Shown: in pieces, positions 37,348 to 49,345 of the stretch
Numbering within the stretch: position 1 is the stretch's first letter
How the letters are laid out: each line of letters starts with the position of its first letter
Source: Gibbula magus
Lineage: Eukaryota > Mollusca > Gastropoda > Trochida > Trochidae
Direction of reading: 5' to 3'
Length of the DNA: 64,000 nucleotides
Assembly (NCBI GenBank): GCA_936450465.1
Contig: OW388296.1
Span: 39,460,023 to 39,524,022, forward strand
Program-made: the position numbers and the translations under genes
The notes under the pieces: generated by a model
What the model was told of the DNA's origin: nothing
What the model saw: the letters and a program-made list of their open reading frames with translations, nothing else
Database searches by the model: none

Positions 37348-37429
37348 ACTACTCTCTGGTTATGTGTTACTTTGTCAATACTCTTTCAGTTAGTGTTTCC
37401 CCTCGGCATTTTAGCAGGTTGCAGCGCCC

Positions 37430-37475
37430 TGCCCTTTAGAACATGCGCCCTGCCCTTTAGAACATGCGCCCTGTC
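37430..37475. repeat. Short tandem duplication of about 22 bp
   Basis: GCCCTGCCCTTTAGAACATG occurs twice in succession in a locally GC-rich stretch, with a third partial copy downstream. Confidence 0.8.
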
Positions 37476-37689
37476 CCTCCTCTTACCCGCCCTGCCCTTT
37501 GTACTGACTTTCCGGTCCCTCCTCTTAAAAACATTCGTATAGGCCTTTTCCATAACATAAAGGTAAATTTCGAGTACTTTACAAAGTTGTCATTATATTT
37601 TTACATAAAAGAGAATTTGCTTGAAATGCTAATCATTATCATCATTGATATACAAAAGAGAAAGGAATATAAACAAAAGTAAAAAATGT

Positions 37690-38972
37690 CTGATGCATCC
37701 CTCTTTCAACAGGATAAACCTGCTGACCGCCTGTTTAGCTACAGACAAGAACAATAGGGGGATTACTGGTTGAGTGTCTGCAGAAGAATACGGTTGCATA
37801 ATCGCGTTATAATTAAATTGCGTTTAAACTCCTTTATTATTTATTAAGTGAAATAAATCTGGTGTTTATGACAGTTATTCCTAACATTCAATCACCTATG
37901 CATAAAGAATGTATACTGAATTAACTGCCAATTGAAGTTTTTCATTATAACAGTGTAAAGAACACCGATTTATTTCCAGACAGTTATTTTATAACTTTAC
38001 TGTTTTCAGTTGATAAGTGAATTTTGTACGTATTTCTATTTAGTACTAGCTGAGGAAAGTGCCTGCTTGAACCTGGTAAATTCAAAGTAATTGTACTTGC
38101 AATTGAGTACATTCTATCCTTACATATGTGCCCTTTTTGAACGAAGAAATGTCCTTTTTTAAATGCAGTTGCCCTGCACTTTTTTCAACCTGGGTGAAAC
38201 ACTATCAGTGTATGCCTTAAGTTATTAAAAAAAATTAAAATTAAAATCATTATACCTTGCTTTCACTTCACGTAATGCAAAAGACAGAACACCCCCTTTA
38301 AATCCAAAATGAAGTAATCCATGTTAAAATTTCATATTGAACTTTTCGAGAAATTTCAGTAGATATATCAGCGAATTGTAAAAAAAGTTAAACGGGACGA
38401 TGAGTGAAATAACCTGTGTGATAGCGCGTTTATAACGTTTACCCAAACCTGATCTTTCGAAATTCGTGACTGCCTAACTTTTCGCCGACTTCAAACCCGC
38501 ACATTCTGAAATTATACAAGGAATCATACTCTTATATCTGCTAACATACAGTTCAACTACGTAGTAAAGGTAAAATCAAGCTTTTAATCATTATTTGCCT
38601 TGAAATTCAAACTGTAATATAAAACATATTTCTACCTACATGTGAAAAACGAAATGTGAGGCGGAAGTGATACACATAAGTCAGACTTCAACGTGAAAGA
38701 GCTCACACGGGCCCATAACTCTCTTCTTGCTTTTGGTTTATAACACTAATACTAATCAACACATGTTCTCTTAATGATTAATTTTCTGTTTACCGTCGTG
38801 AAATACTGCTAAGAAAAGTTTTTTCAATGGTTATAGACCGTTATGTGGATAACATGCTGCATAACCTAGGCCTACTGGACACAATGTAGCATTGTTATTT
38901 TGCGCAAAACGGAGACCATTTGGCGTAAATACGGAACTGGTAAAAAGCAATTAATAAGATAAACGTTACAAC
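37690..38972. other. No gene recognised
   Basis: AT-rich intergenic sequence without supported exons, RNA genes or clear repeats. Confidence 0.55.
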
Positions 38973-39470
38973 TTAAAGGTGCATCCATTGTGTTTCATAA
39001 AATTTTATTTGGCTTTAATACGTTCCAGCCAACCACATGTGATGTCTACAATACAAATAAATTCATTCAGCTTGCACATGTATCCCGTATCGCCAAATAT
39101 ATCATAATTACAAGTTTCCAATCATAATTGAGTAATATCATTTTGCGTGTGCAGAATTCGAAACTGCACATCCCATTTACATTCACATTAGTTATGTGAC
39201 CTATTAAACATTATAAACTCAAAATTGTCTTTCTGTCTGTTATAAATAAGATTCCAAAATTAAGTTTGACTCATTGGCGCGCGCCACACGCTGTGCATTG
39301 TCCGGTTTTCGATCAGAAACCACTACTTTTACCTTCATATCGTCAATATGCTAAGGCTACTATCATCAAATTGGTAGTTTTCGGTAACAGTCGGTACTTC
39401 TCGATAAAGTAACACCATTTATAACGTTTACAATATGTGACCCCCAACAACACAATGGATGTACCTTTAA
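38973..39470. mobile_element. 498-bp MITE with TTAAAGGTGCATCC ends
   Basis: TTAAAGGTGCATCCATTGTG at 38973 is mirrored by CACAATGGATGTACCTTTAA ending at 39470, with one mismatch in 20 bp. The outermost TTAA on each side may be the target duplication, as in piggyBac- or Kolobok-like elements. No coding frame lies inside. Confidence 0.85.
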
Positions 39471-41800
39471 TAATCAAATGATACAATAGGTAATCCGGCT
39501 CACCTTTATCCGCAATCGTGACCCGCTACCAGAGGGTTTTACTGAAATTGAACCGGAAATGCTGAGTGATTATAGGTGACTCTCATAACTTAACCGAACA
39601 ATGTACATTATGTTTTGGAACTCTTTTTACTTATTCAGGAGTATTATTCAGCCATTGATGACACCTATTAACCGTTTCGTGATAAGATTGGTGTGCTACT
39701 CCACTTTTAAAGAACGAGTTTGGAGTTTCCTCTCAGAGAAGACAATTTGTGGAAAAAACCGCCGAGTATAGGAATAACGACAGTTACAGGTGGGTATCGC
39801 GGTACTTGATGTTTCCACCAACAACATCATTTCTACAATCGATATCCAGAGCATTCGTATTAACTATATAAAGTAAATGTAGCATCTTGGTATTTACAAA
39901 AATATTCTCTTTTATTTCACACTTACGAGAATAATAGTTCTGTTTCACGGTCTGATCAACTGCCGAAGTGGAAGAATTTAAATTTAAACAATTAGAAAAT
40001 TCCTGATTCAGAAGGGGGCGAACTCTGCCGTTATACTATGTAAATGATAAAAACGCATGTAATCTTTTGGAAAATCGCTTACAATAAAAAATATCTACAT
40101 GTAATTCATAAATACTCAAATATACGACACATATTATTTGAACATCAAGATTCCGTAGTAGTCGACACAGACCGATTCATCAGAACAGGTATAGGTTTGC
40201 TTAATTAAAAGCCTAAAGAAGGTATATTTATTGCAAGTTGTAACATTCAGTGGAGGTTGACATATTCAATTATTATACCCGCGTTCGGTTTTATCAATGA
40301 AGCCGTAAGGGTTAGGTTTCTCATTGTATGCAACATGTGACGTCACTGGCGGGGGTGTAAGGCATTTGTTCTCCCTCCATCCAAAATTAAAGTTATCCAC
40401 GGGTCCATGGTGTATAGCGAGACGCTCACTGAGGTTGCCCAGGTGGCATGACCGTATTGACGCGAAGTTTGTGCACATGTATAAGTATGTTGCTCGATTT
40501 TCATTGAAAACAAGTATTTATCACATATTTGGCGATTGGTGGATTGATTCTTTAAGTTGAGTGAAGTTGTGGTATATATGGTGTTTTATCACACATTAAA
40601 GCCAATATAGATATTATGAACATCACCAAATTCTGATATTTGGAAACAAACAGTTTCTGCAAGCTGCATCGAGGCCGTGGGACGATAGTAATGGGAGTCA
40701 GCTGTTTATTACCCAACGGGAATGGTAATGGACGTCAATTATGAAGCTATTCGTACGGGAAATGCCAGCACTGTCAACTACAAGGTCACATTGCCATATA
40801 ACGCTTGACGAGAACGTCGATTAATTATCAATTATCAATAAACTATGGCACTAATACAAGTCCGAGTTTAGAATCAATTCTGGATTGGTTCCTGCAGTTA
40901 ATATTTCACCAACATATGAAGTGACTGAAACGCTGTTTCAGAAACAATCTAGAAAATTACGCAATTTTACCAATAAAAACAGGTTAACGAACGCTATTCA
41001 TTGTACAACCCGAAACATGTGAAAGAACCGAGAATTGATTATTCGTAGAAGTATTTGGTCTTTAAAATACAGATAAATGTATTCTGGTGCAAAATAAGAC
41101 TTGACAAAAAAGTGGCAAACATTATGAACACCACGTGTTCCCCACTGACAGTTATAGTTCTGTAAAACACACACATCGATCGAGTGAAGGCGATGTAAAG
41201 ATATGAGTGCGATCACTGAATGTGTTAAAGCATATATAGCTAACCTATGATAGGAGGCACGTATATTGCAATGTACTCAAGTCCAAGTTCATGTTCTGAA
41301 TTTCACAAGTACATATCTTTCAGTTAGTGCTTCATAAGTTCAATAACGTTTTGAAAGTACTTCAGTAAAAGTACAAGAACGTTCAACCACGGATTCTATA
41401 TAATTAGAGTCTCTGGTTCAATCGGTTATCAAATGAAAACGGTAAACATACATTTTTACTGTTTGAAAAAGTGTTCTTTATGGTGATGACAATCTTAACA
41501 TATTGGTAAATAACTTTAGAAATAGATTTGTTCATTGGCGATCTGGTTATTTCTTGTAAGTTAAGGAATAAAGGTCACAACCACATCACATCTGTTGTAT
41601 GTAGTATAGTCAGGTTATATGGAGCAGCAATAATTGTCACCAAATCTAATAATGATGTATCTAATGACCAGATACTAACTGATGCTTCGTAATGAGTGCA
41701 GATTGACAGATAATTTACAGAACACTTGGTGTCTACACTACACTAGCTATTTTGAAACAGCGAACGACAAAGAAGTAAAAACCCTAACTAAGAATCCTAA
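39471..41800. other. No gene recognised
   Basis: AT-rich sequence. A GC-richer stretch at 40320-40480 has overlapping frames on both strands but no domain, and I do not call it. No tRNA or other RNA was recognised. Confidence 0.5.
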
Positions 41801-41802
41801 AC

Positions 41803-41922
41803 TCAATTCCAATCCTCGAAAACTGAATTCATATCCTCTAAAACTAATTTCATGTCCTCTAAAACTCATTTCATATCCTCTAAAGCTTATTTCATATCCC
41901 CGAAAACACATTTCATATCCTT
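41803..41922. repeat. 21-bp tandem repeat, about 5-6 copies
   Basis: TTCATATCCTCTAAAACTAAT and variants repeat every 21 bp. Because 21 is divisible by three, the repeat keeps a frame open on both strands; the minus strand reads repeated RGYEISF. That explains the long minus-strand frame 41747-42271. Confidence 0.9.
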
Positions 41923-42269
41923 TATTGAAAGGGATATTTTGGCCGCAAAACGGACCACAAATCAACTGAACGGTCAGCAAATCGCCTAGCAAAATGGCGG
42001 CTCGGCAACAAGACAAAGTAATAATTAGCAGGCCAATTTTACTCACTTTGAATGGCAATATCTTGATAAATAGGTGACGCTTCGAAATAATCTTTTGTGT
42101 TTTGCTTACTTGAAAGTATTGTCTATATGAATAAACGAATAAACAGAGAGATGATATTATCTTTAACAAAACAACACCTTTTTTTATACCATTTAAGAAA
42201 CAAGATCGGGTGTCTATCAATTCTATTATTGTCGTTATTCCATAGTGATCGACATTGTATATCTTCTTC

Positions 42270-42760
42270 ATTTATGATTTCGTTTGTCCTTCCAAAAGTA
42301 GTTAGTTGTTTCAGGAATTATTTTCCGTTTTATGACGGAACTATCGATTAGTAGAAACGGAGATTTGATTTTTAGTTGACTGTTGAAAAGATATGTCCAT
42401 TTAAGGTCATTACCACTTATTCTTTTCATCCATTTCAATTTTTGTGATGATATGATTTTTCTAATATTTGGCGTTTTTATCAACCGTGCTCTTGATTTAA
42501 CATCATAACATCTCTTTTTATTTATCTGGTTTGTTTTTCCATACGAAATTGAACCACTTTTTCTGAAGTCTTTCTATGACAGATTTCTTTGGAGTTGGTA
42601 ATGATGAGAATAGATGGTTGAGCACTGAAAGGAGTGAGTTGAGATCCTCCTCTGTTTCTGCAAGAAGTGCGACGTCACCTGCGTATGCAAGGACACTAAC
42701 CACATCTTCACCACAATGTATTCCGATTCCCAGTCCCTTCACCGTAAATATCAAGTAATT
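42270..42760 (-). mobile_element. LINE reverse transcriptase fragment, decayed
   Basis: The minus strand encodes a reverse-transcriptase palm motif, LAYAGDVALLAETEEDL, in which the catalytic YADD reads YAGD, so one active-site aspartate is lost. After an internal deletion it continues into a LINE-like region (KKWFNFVWKNKPDK). A frameshift near 42520 leads into KSRARLIKTPNIRKI...KLKWMKRI, typical of the part downstream of the palm. No intact frame is present. The clade is not assigned. It is separate from, and not collinear with, the fragment at 43285-44705. Confidence 0.8.
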
Positions 42761-42839
42761 AATACATGTGTTATTTAACTAGAATGTGTTTTTACTCGTA
42801 AAAGCAGATGTCTCCCCTTCCCCCAATTCAATTTCAGTT

Positions 42840-43080
42840 GTAAACCTTCTAAAAGACAAAGTCCAAACTGTTGCCATGAAAACACTCCAAAGGCACATCC
42901 AAATTATATCGGGAGGAAGTGTACCAAATTTGGTGAGGATAGCCCCCACAGTTTTTTAGATGTGCTCTGGAATCAAACCCCACTATTCTAAAGGGCAACG
43001 TCCAAATTGTTGCCATGGAAACAAAAATATAACTTTTTTTTTTAAATCTGAAACCCTCAAAAGGCACATCTACGTGATAT
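42840..43080. repeat. Diverged tandem units with TTGCCATGGAAAC motif
   Basis: Two degenerate units share AAAGGCACATC, TACCAAATTTGGTGA and TTGCCATGGAAAC with repeats at 43530-44215 and 44705-45050. They flank the LINE fragments on this side. Confidence 0.6.
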
Positions 43081-43284
43081 CAATTTCAATTTCGTTTATT
43101 TCAGTAAAAGGCATTAGGCCCAAGTAGAAAAACACATTATATACACACAAAAAAACAAACAAAAAAAACATCAGAGAGAAGAATAAATAAAGTTTACATA
43201 GTGAGTTAAATTGATAATAAAACCTTCGAGCGTAGGGCAAGTGCATCTCTTATGAAATATGAATATGATAAAATAAGTTCTAAG

Positions 43285-44705
43285 TTGTAAAATATTTTAT
43301 AGGTAATAAATATCATCATGATAAGGTAAATGTGGGATATAATTCCGTCTTAATTCTTTAAAAATTTGACATTTGAATAAAAAGTGTAGTTCATCTTCAA
43401 TAACATTATCTTCACAAAGCTTACACAATCTATAACATCTAGGTATTCCTTCTCTTCTTCCAGTATTTTTTCTAATAGACAGTGCACCTATTCTGATCAA
43501 AGTTATTCTCAGTCGTGATTCTTTTGATTTCTTTCTTTCAAATTGTTCCCATGGAAACCAGAAAAAAGAAAAAAAAATTCAGAATAACCAAAAATAGCAA
43601 AAGGCACCACTCCACCACTAGGTGTAACCACATACCAAGTTTCGTAAATAAATACTTGATAGATTTTGAAATAGAGGCCGGAAAACGTCCCTACCCCCAA
43701 TATGCACTAAGTTGAAATTGTTGCCATGGAAACCAGTAAAAATAAAAACAAATCAGAATTGCCAAAGTAGCAAAAGGCACCACTCTATCACTAGGTCTAA
43801 GCAAATACCAAGTTTGGTGAAAAAATATTGAACGGTTTTGGAGATAGAGGCCAGAAAAGGTCCCTACCCTCAATATGCACTAAGTTCAAATTGTTTCCAT
43901 GGAAACAGGAAAAACAAAAAAATTCAGAATAACCAAAATAGCAAAAGGCACCACTCCACCACTAGGTCTTACCAAATACCAAGTTTCGTAAAGAAGTACT
44001 AGATAGATTTTGAAATAGAGGCCGGAAAAGGTCCCTACCCCCAATTTGCACTAAGTTCAAATTGTTTCCATGGAAACCAGAAAAAAAAATTCAGAATAAC
44101 CAAAATAGCAAAAGGCACCACTCCACCACTAGGTCTAACCACATACCAAGTTTCGTGAAAAAAAATTGAACGGTTTTTTAGATATGGCCCAGAAAAGAAA
44201 GCATTTCGGAATAATGGAATGACGGAATAACGGAATAACGGACGGAGGCGAAAACATTATGTCTCCCGAAATATTTTTCGGGGAACATAACAATATCTTC
44301 TTTACATCCGAAGCCCAGGTGTGCCGACCTACTGCTTCAAGCTTATACATCATTTTATAACACTGTTTTGGATACCTCGTTTCTTGTGATTCTAATATTT
44401 TAAACCAAAATTTAATTACTCTTTGAAGGGTGTCAATATGTACATAGCTTCTTCCACATTCTGCAAGCACTGCAACATTTGAACACTTATAACTCACACC
44501 AAGAACATATTTACAAAATTGAACATGAAATGTTTCAATAGCTTCCAATTTGTGAATTCCCCAAATTTCAGATCCATACAATATGATAGGCTTCAGCTGT
44601 ACATCGAACATCTTAAATAACACTCATGGAGATATATTTTCAAATTTTGAAGAAAATATTTTGATTGATGCCATTGCTCTATTTGCTTTCATAACTAAGT
44701 TTTGT
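43285..44705 (-). mobile_element. LINE C-terminal remnant, interrupted by a tandem repeat
   Basis: Reading the minus strand from about 44705, the frame shows the LINE motif PIILYGSEIWG (near 44575), then FCKYVLGVSYKCSNVAVLAE, then VIKFWFKIL and DVKKIL. After about 700 bp of foreign tandem repeat it resumes at 43500 with IRIGALSIRKNTGRREGIP and the C-terminal zinc-knuckle-like series RLCKLC...EDELHFLFKC, ending about 43297. The order matches the end of a non-LTR retrotransposon ORF2, so this is one element split by a later insertion. No RT palm is attached on this strand. Confidence 0.78.
43530..44215. repeat. 172-bp tandem repeat, four copies, inside a LINE
   Basis: TTGTTTCCATGGAAAC (or TTGCC/TTCCC variants) recurs near 43544, 43717, 43891 and 44061. 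Each unit also has AGCAAAAGGCACCACTC and ACATACCAAGTTTCGT. The array ends in GGAATGACGGAATAACGGAATAACGGACGG. It separates two collinear halves of a LINE remnant. Confidence 0.88.
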
Positions 44706-45050
44706 ACACATTTAGATATCTGAAGGCTGTATACCAAATTTAGTGAAGATTTGTATAGTAGTTTTAGACTCCGGAAACAAATCCTACCCTTCATATGACA
44801 AAGTCCAAATCATTACCACTGAAACAAAAAATCTTCTTTAAAAAATTTAGAAGATGCTGAAACCACCAAAAGGCACATCTACATGATATGGGGAAGCTGT
44901 ATACCAAATTTGGTGAAGATTAGTCAAGTAGTTTTAGAGGTATGCTCCAGAAACAATGGGAACGACGCCGACGCCGACGGGACCTCAACCAAAAAACAAT
45001 ATGTTTCCCGACCCTTCGGCATCGGCGATAATGACAGACAGACAGACAGA
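44706..45050. repeat. About 1.5 diverged units of the CCATGGAAAC-type repeat with a tail
   Basis: CTGTATACCAAATTTAGTGAAGAT near 44725 and its relative near 44893 lie about 165-175 bp apart. The series ends with GACGCCGACGCCGACGGG and ACAGACAGACAGACA. The layout matches the other tandem-unit families in the window. Confidence 0.65.
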
Positions 45051-45139
45051 CATGGTTTATGTGTCAGGTGCTGCAGATACTGCTCTCTAGTTACAAGAGG
45101 TTAAATGCATTAGAGTTATTCTGCAAGCCCAATGGTACG

Positions 45140-45990
45140 CGGGTTAATATGGGCAAAAACAAAGATTATAGTTTTTCGCAACTCGGGATATCTATGGCAT
45201 TATGAAAAATGGTTCTTCGAGGGTGAACAAATTGAAGTTGTTTTATTTTATAGATAGCTTGGTTCAGTTATTACTCTCTGCCATGGACTCAACACTGTTT
45301 GCTTTCCCAAGGTAATACAGTCCTTATTTCTGTTCATCCACTTCAAAGAAATGGTGGTATTTTGTCAGTTCAGGATCTTTTTAAGTAGTTTGACTCTATT
45401 TTCCTCCCTGTTTTGTGTTATGGATCAGAAGTATGGGTAATATCCTATTGTAAAATTATTGAAAGCCTCCAGGTTAAGATTTGTAGACAGTTTATATGAG
45501 TTGGCAGAAATGTAAGTAGTCATGAGTATGGTTCCAGGGGAATGTTGCACTATGTCTAAAAGTATTGGTGTAGGTTACTCCAGCTAGGTCCACATAGACT
45601 TTTCTTCCAGAGTTCTAGTATGACTGAATTTCTTGATGATTCGGGCAGAACTACATTGGCTTCACATATTAAAACTATTTTATTTAAATTTGGTTTTGGT
45701 TTTATATGGATTTCTCAGGATGGTGGTAGTAAGATATTTATGCAGCAATTTAAATAAAGGCTTCCCGATAATCTTAAAAAAACTCCTTTTGTTCACAATT
45801 TCTCAGATTTTAAATCATTACTCAATGTTGAAATTTATATCACAGTGTCCATCTCTCCTTATTTGAAAACGCTATTAGCAAAGTTTAGATGTAGCAACTT
45901 GGTCTTGGTATAGATGTAGGAGGTATAATGATATACCAATATCTGATAGAGTTTGTATATGTGCCGTAAATTGTGATAATCTATTATATT
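45140..45990 (+). mobile_element. LINE remnant, + strand
   Basis: The + strand shows IIVFRNSGYL, then EKWFFEGEQIEVV, then YLGS with its tyrosine replaced by a stop, which is the conserved segment after the RT palm. Further on it has LPVLCYGSEVW (near 45410), CKIIESLQVKICRQF, ASHIKTILFKFGFGFIWIS, LLAKFRCSNL and RRYNDIPISDRVCIC. Frameshifts and stops break it throughout. It belongs to the same general LINE type as the minus-strand remnant at 43285-44705. Confidence 0.75.
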
Positions 45991-45999
45991 TGGCTTTAG

Positions 46000-47900
46000 C
46001 CTAAAACACAAAGAAATGCCATAGATTTACATCTTACATGAAGCACACTGACTCGTTATCCTTTATAATATAAAGGTAGTTTTCTGGAGCATGTGTCTTC
46101 ACTGCTTGCAACCGACATCGACATAGTTACATGGGTTCCAACCCGTCTTCCCTGTTTTGCCGTATGGTCCGTAAATAATCATTTCGCACAAAGTCTGATT
46201 TCTATACGAGCCCCTGTGCGCTACTGTTTGAATATCGAGTTCGTCGGTGATTTAAGAATGTTTTCACCTGCTGTTCTTGAACTCCGACAGCACAAGATAT
46301 ACGCTTAATAAACGTGCCTCGTTTTTTCCCAGAAGTCGTAGACCTTGTAAATAAAAAATTATTTGATTTCATGACTAACTTCTGAACAATATAGAATTAA
46401 ATTCAAAACTAGATTTTCAGCATTCTACATTAACATTTCATCGATTTTACCCAAATAACATGATATTGATAGAACAGAATCTGAAAGAAAATGTGTACCG
46501 AAAAAGAAAACGCCCTTTTCATTCGATTTGAAATTAATCATTAATTCTTATCATTGTAGGCTTTAAAATCTTTTGACATTTTCACCCGCCACATTTCTCT
46601 AGAGTTGTACTACACTGAATAAAATAACTGCCTGAATGTAAGTAATTATAAATGTACAAGATTATAAATTTAACGATAGCCCGACTTTTTCTCTCTAAAA
46701 ACTGTTAACTAGTAACAATGTTGAAAATTGTTTGATTTCTAGGTTATAAAGTAATTATTCAATTATGAATAAAAAGTCACCATGAGAAATATGGACTCAG
46801 TGGACCTCAAACTATACAGGCATTTTGAAACTTAGAATCAAGCACAACAAACAATTAAATAATAATGACGTTAACAATTGAAAAGTGCATGATTGTTTTT
46901 ATTTTCGAATTGTCAGTTATCCATTTCAAAACATATTGTAGCCTATAAAATAACCTAACGCTCCGCTCGATTGGTAAAAGAACCAAACTAAAACCAGCGA
47001 CTGAATATCGAAAAATCCCTAAAAAAATCCGATATTACTCCCTACAGACGCACAAATAGCCATTCAATGGGAAACTTACAATGTCAAAAGTTGTTATTGT
47101 GGTTTGAACGAATCATCGACGAAAATCGACAAATCGCCTCAGGATTCCATTGTAGCAACTCCTGTGTATGACGTCACATCGCTAACGAAGGTTATGCTAC
47201 ACTGAAAACCTTACTGTGTGTAGAACAGTTCTCCACTGCAGACAAAGTTGCCATGTCCCTAGCGGAATCTCACAAAGTTTATGTTTTTAAGCGTTGTTGT
47301 ATATACTTTCTTTTGTACACCATTGTATATATGTATAAAAGTTATTTTTATGAAATGATGATTTGAAGTAAATGAACCATCTAACAACTTGCATTTTAGA
47401 GAAATGAGAGGGAGTGGTGTTGTGATTAAAATAGGCTATAAATAAAAAAAACAGGTAAGTATCGAAAATGGTGAACAAATGAGTACACACCAATACCACA
47501 TGTGCCAGACCTTATATACACTGACGTATATATACCTACACTAAATATACTTATATATACGTATACGTTTAGACCGATAATGTAAACTTGGATCAGTCTA
47601 CGAATATTACAAAGTGTATTTGAACCAGCAAACCGGTTTAACCATTTCCAGTCCTCTGGCAAGATTCAAGATGACGGACAGTGTCATACCTTCTTTATAT
47701 GTTATATAGGCAGGTAGGTATACGTTTATGTAGTATATTTAGGGTCTGGCGCCTGTGACCAAGATCGGGCTTGTCGCTAGCTATAAGTGTCACCTGCACT
47801 GTCTGGAGGAAGCTTCTCAGCTACATGTAATGACTGGGTCCATGGTTGTCCTTCCTGAAGTAAATAATGATCGTTAATGCCTGTGCTGATATCAGTATGA
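46000..47900. other. No gene recognised
   Basis: AT-rich sequence. A GC-richer patch at 46085-46310 has a 71-codon frame followed by AATAAA near 46310, without a recognisable domain. Minus-strand frames at 47287-47662 have no domain. Confidence 0.45.
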
Positions 47901-47940
47901 ATTAGAGGGCTGAACACATGAGATTACTTTTGTTGCCCAC

Positions 47941-48123
47941 CCGCACCTGATAGTGGAGGGATCAGGCGCCAACAGGTACTCACACTGGAGCGGAGTGTCA
48001 GTCCTCCCCACCACGCAGGAAGGAGTCCAGTCAGTCATCTCTGTTCCGTGGACAACGTTAACATCGTCTACTCTGGACAAGAAGAAACTAGAGAGGTGGG
48101 ATGACCGGAAAACTGAAAAGAAG
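47941..48123 (+). CDS. Possible upstream coding exon of the ninjurin-like gene
   Basis: A GC-rich stretch has an open + frame from 47914 that ends at a clear donor, AAG|GTAACT, at 48123. The frame finishes with a charged run, LDKKKLERWDDRKTEKK. Joined in phase 0 to the exon at 49072 it continues the lysine-rich segment EKKTKSSKK. No ATG occurs in this frame, so the true 5' limit would have to be an unseen acceptor or an earlier exon. The exon may not belong to this gene. Confidence 0.35.
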
Positions 48124-48129
48124 GTAACT

Positions 48130-49070
48130 AGATGAACTGATGCAAGGGAACACAATATTGATTCAACTTTTATATACATTAGTAGTATTGGAAATGTATT
48201 CACATTAAAATGGAATTACAATAAATCTTGCAAATATGGCTTGGTGTTACCCGAAATTATGAAAAATGGTATGTTATAGTTGAAAATATTCAGCATCAGA
48301 GACACATTTCGATGGACAAAGGGAATTGATAAGCATAGTTGTGGGTATCTAGTAATACCAACGATTCCGTCCGAAGACATTTTTGTCCGATCGATTTCAG
48401 AAAAACTATTCCTCTCCGTGGCTCACATCCTTTTTAAATTTGGCACGTGTTTTTTTAACCACTAGGATAGGTGCAGAGCAAAATTAAACACGATTTGGTG
48501 ATTTTTTAAATTTTTTAGCGAATTGTTGTATTTTGAACTTACTCGGGCTACAATTTATCATGTAACTTTCATTAAAAGCTACTTCTGTGTTGTCATTTCT
48601 TGACATTTTTACATGAAGAGACTTGTCCTACCCTTTCCACAAACAATCTTAGCAATTACATTGCATACCTTAGGTGTGCAGACACCTCTCTATATAAGTA
48701 AACTAAAATTGTTAAACTTTAACAGTCGGGGGTATGAATGAGCCATGCTCACATTTTTGCTTGTTACACACTTATTTGTGTCCAATTTGTGATCCAACAT
48801 TTGGTAAAGGGTAAGCTTAAAGCAGTAACAGTCGTCATCTATCAGTATATATATATAGCATAATGTCTTATTATAGAAGGGGTTGTTCGGGGTACATATC
48901 CGAGGCGCTCGGTAACTCTTATCAGCAGTTGGCCGTATACCAGTTAATGTGACGTATGTAGGTACAGACTCTATTGTTCTCTCCACTGATTGATGGGATG
49001 TAGCAGTGATTACACGTCACAAATGTGTATACACAGAATGATACAATGCCAAGTGTACATTGTCTGTTTA
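48130..49070. other. Intron or intergenic sequence
   Basis: AT-rich sequence between the candidate upstream exon and the first firm ninjurin exon. The open frame at 48690-48986 on the minus strand has no domain. A short (TA)n run lies near 48846-48858. Confidence 0.5.
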
Positions 49071-49071
49071 G

Positions 49072-49140
49072 GAAAAGAAAACGAAATCATCCAAGAAAAT
49101 GCCAACGAAAGGAAAAGGAGGAAAGTTCTCAACTCAAGAG
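49072..49140 (+). CDS. Ninjurin-like gene, N-terminal coding exon
   Basis: A 69-bp exon lies between the acceptor CTGTTTAG and the donor GAG|GTGAGG. In phase 0 it encodes EKKTKSSKKMPTKGKGGKFSTQE as two basic pieces. The ATG at 49099 is the first in frame. The phase-0 end joins without a stop to the acceptor CTACCCCAG at 49345. This would be the cytosolic or extracellular N-terminal tail ahead of the ninjurin helices. Another frame is also open, but it joins only to a different acceptor (CTGCAG, ending at 49352). Confidence 0.65.
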
Positions 49141-49345
49141 GTGAGGCTATCAAAGCTAAAACCATTGTTTTTTGTCTTTCTACGGTTATCAACTTGCAGT
49201 AATACTTTAAACGGCAACGTAATTGTTGATGATTTGGATACGGAATAGTGTCTAGGTTTATCAAGATACTAAACTCCAATCCGTGAAAAGTCTCACCACC
49301 AATTTCTCTGTTTCTTCTTCTAAAGTTGATACTGTTCTACCCCAG

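Noticed and set aside
40266..40560. Overlapping frames in a GC-richer patch
   Set aside because: Open on both strands with no motif; tRNA-like folding was considered but no A/B-box pair or cloverleaf was convincing.
41747..42271. 174-codon minus-strand frame
   Set aside because: Half of it is a 21-bp repeat that keeps frame by divisibility, and the remainder is AT-rich or LINE-flanking sequence.
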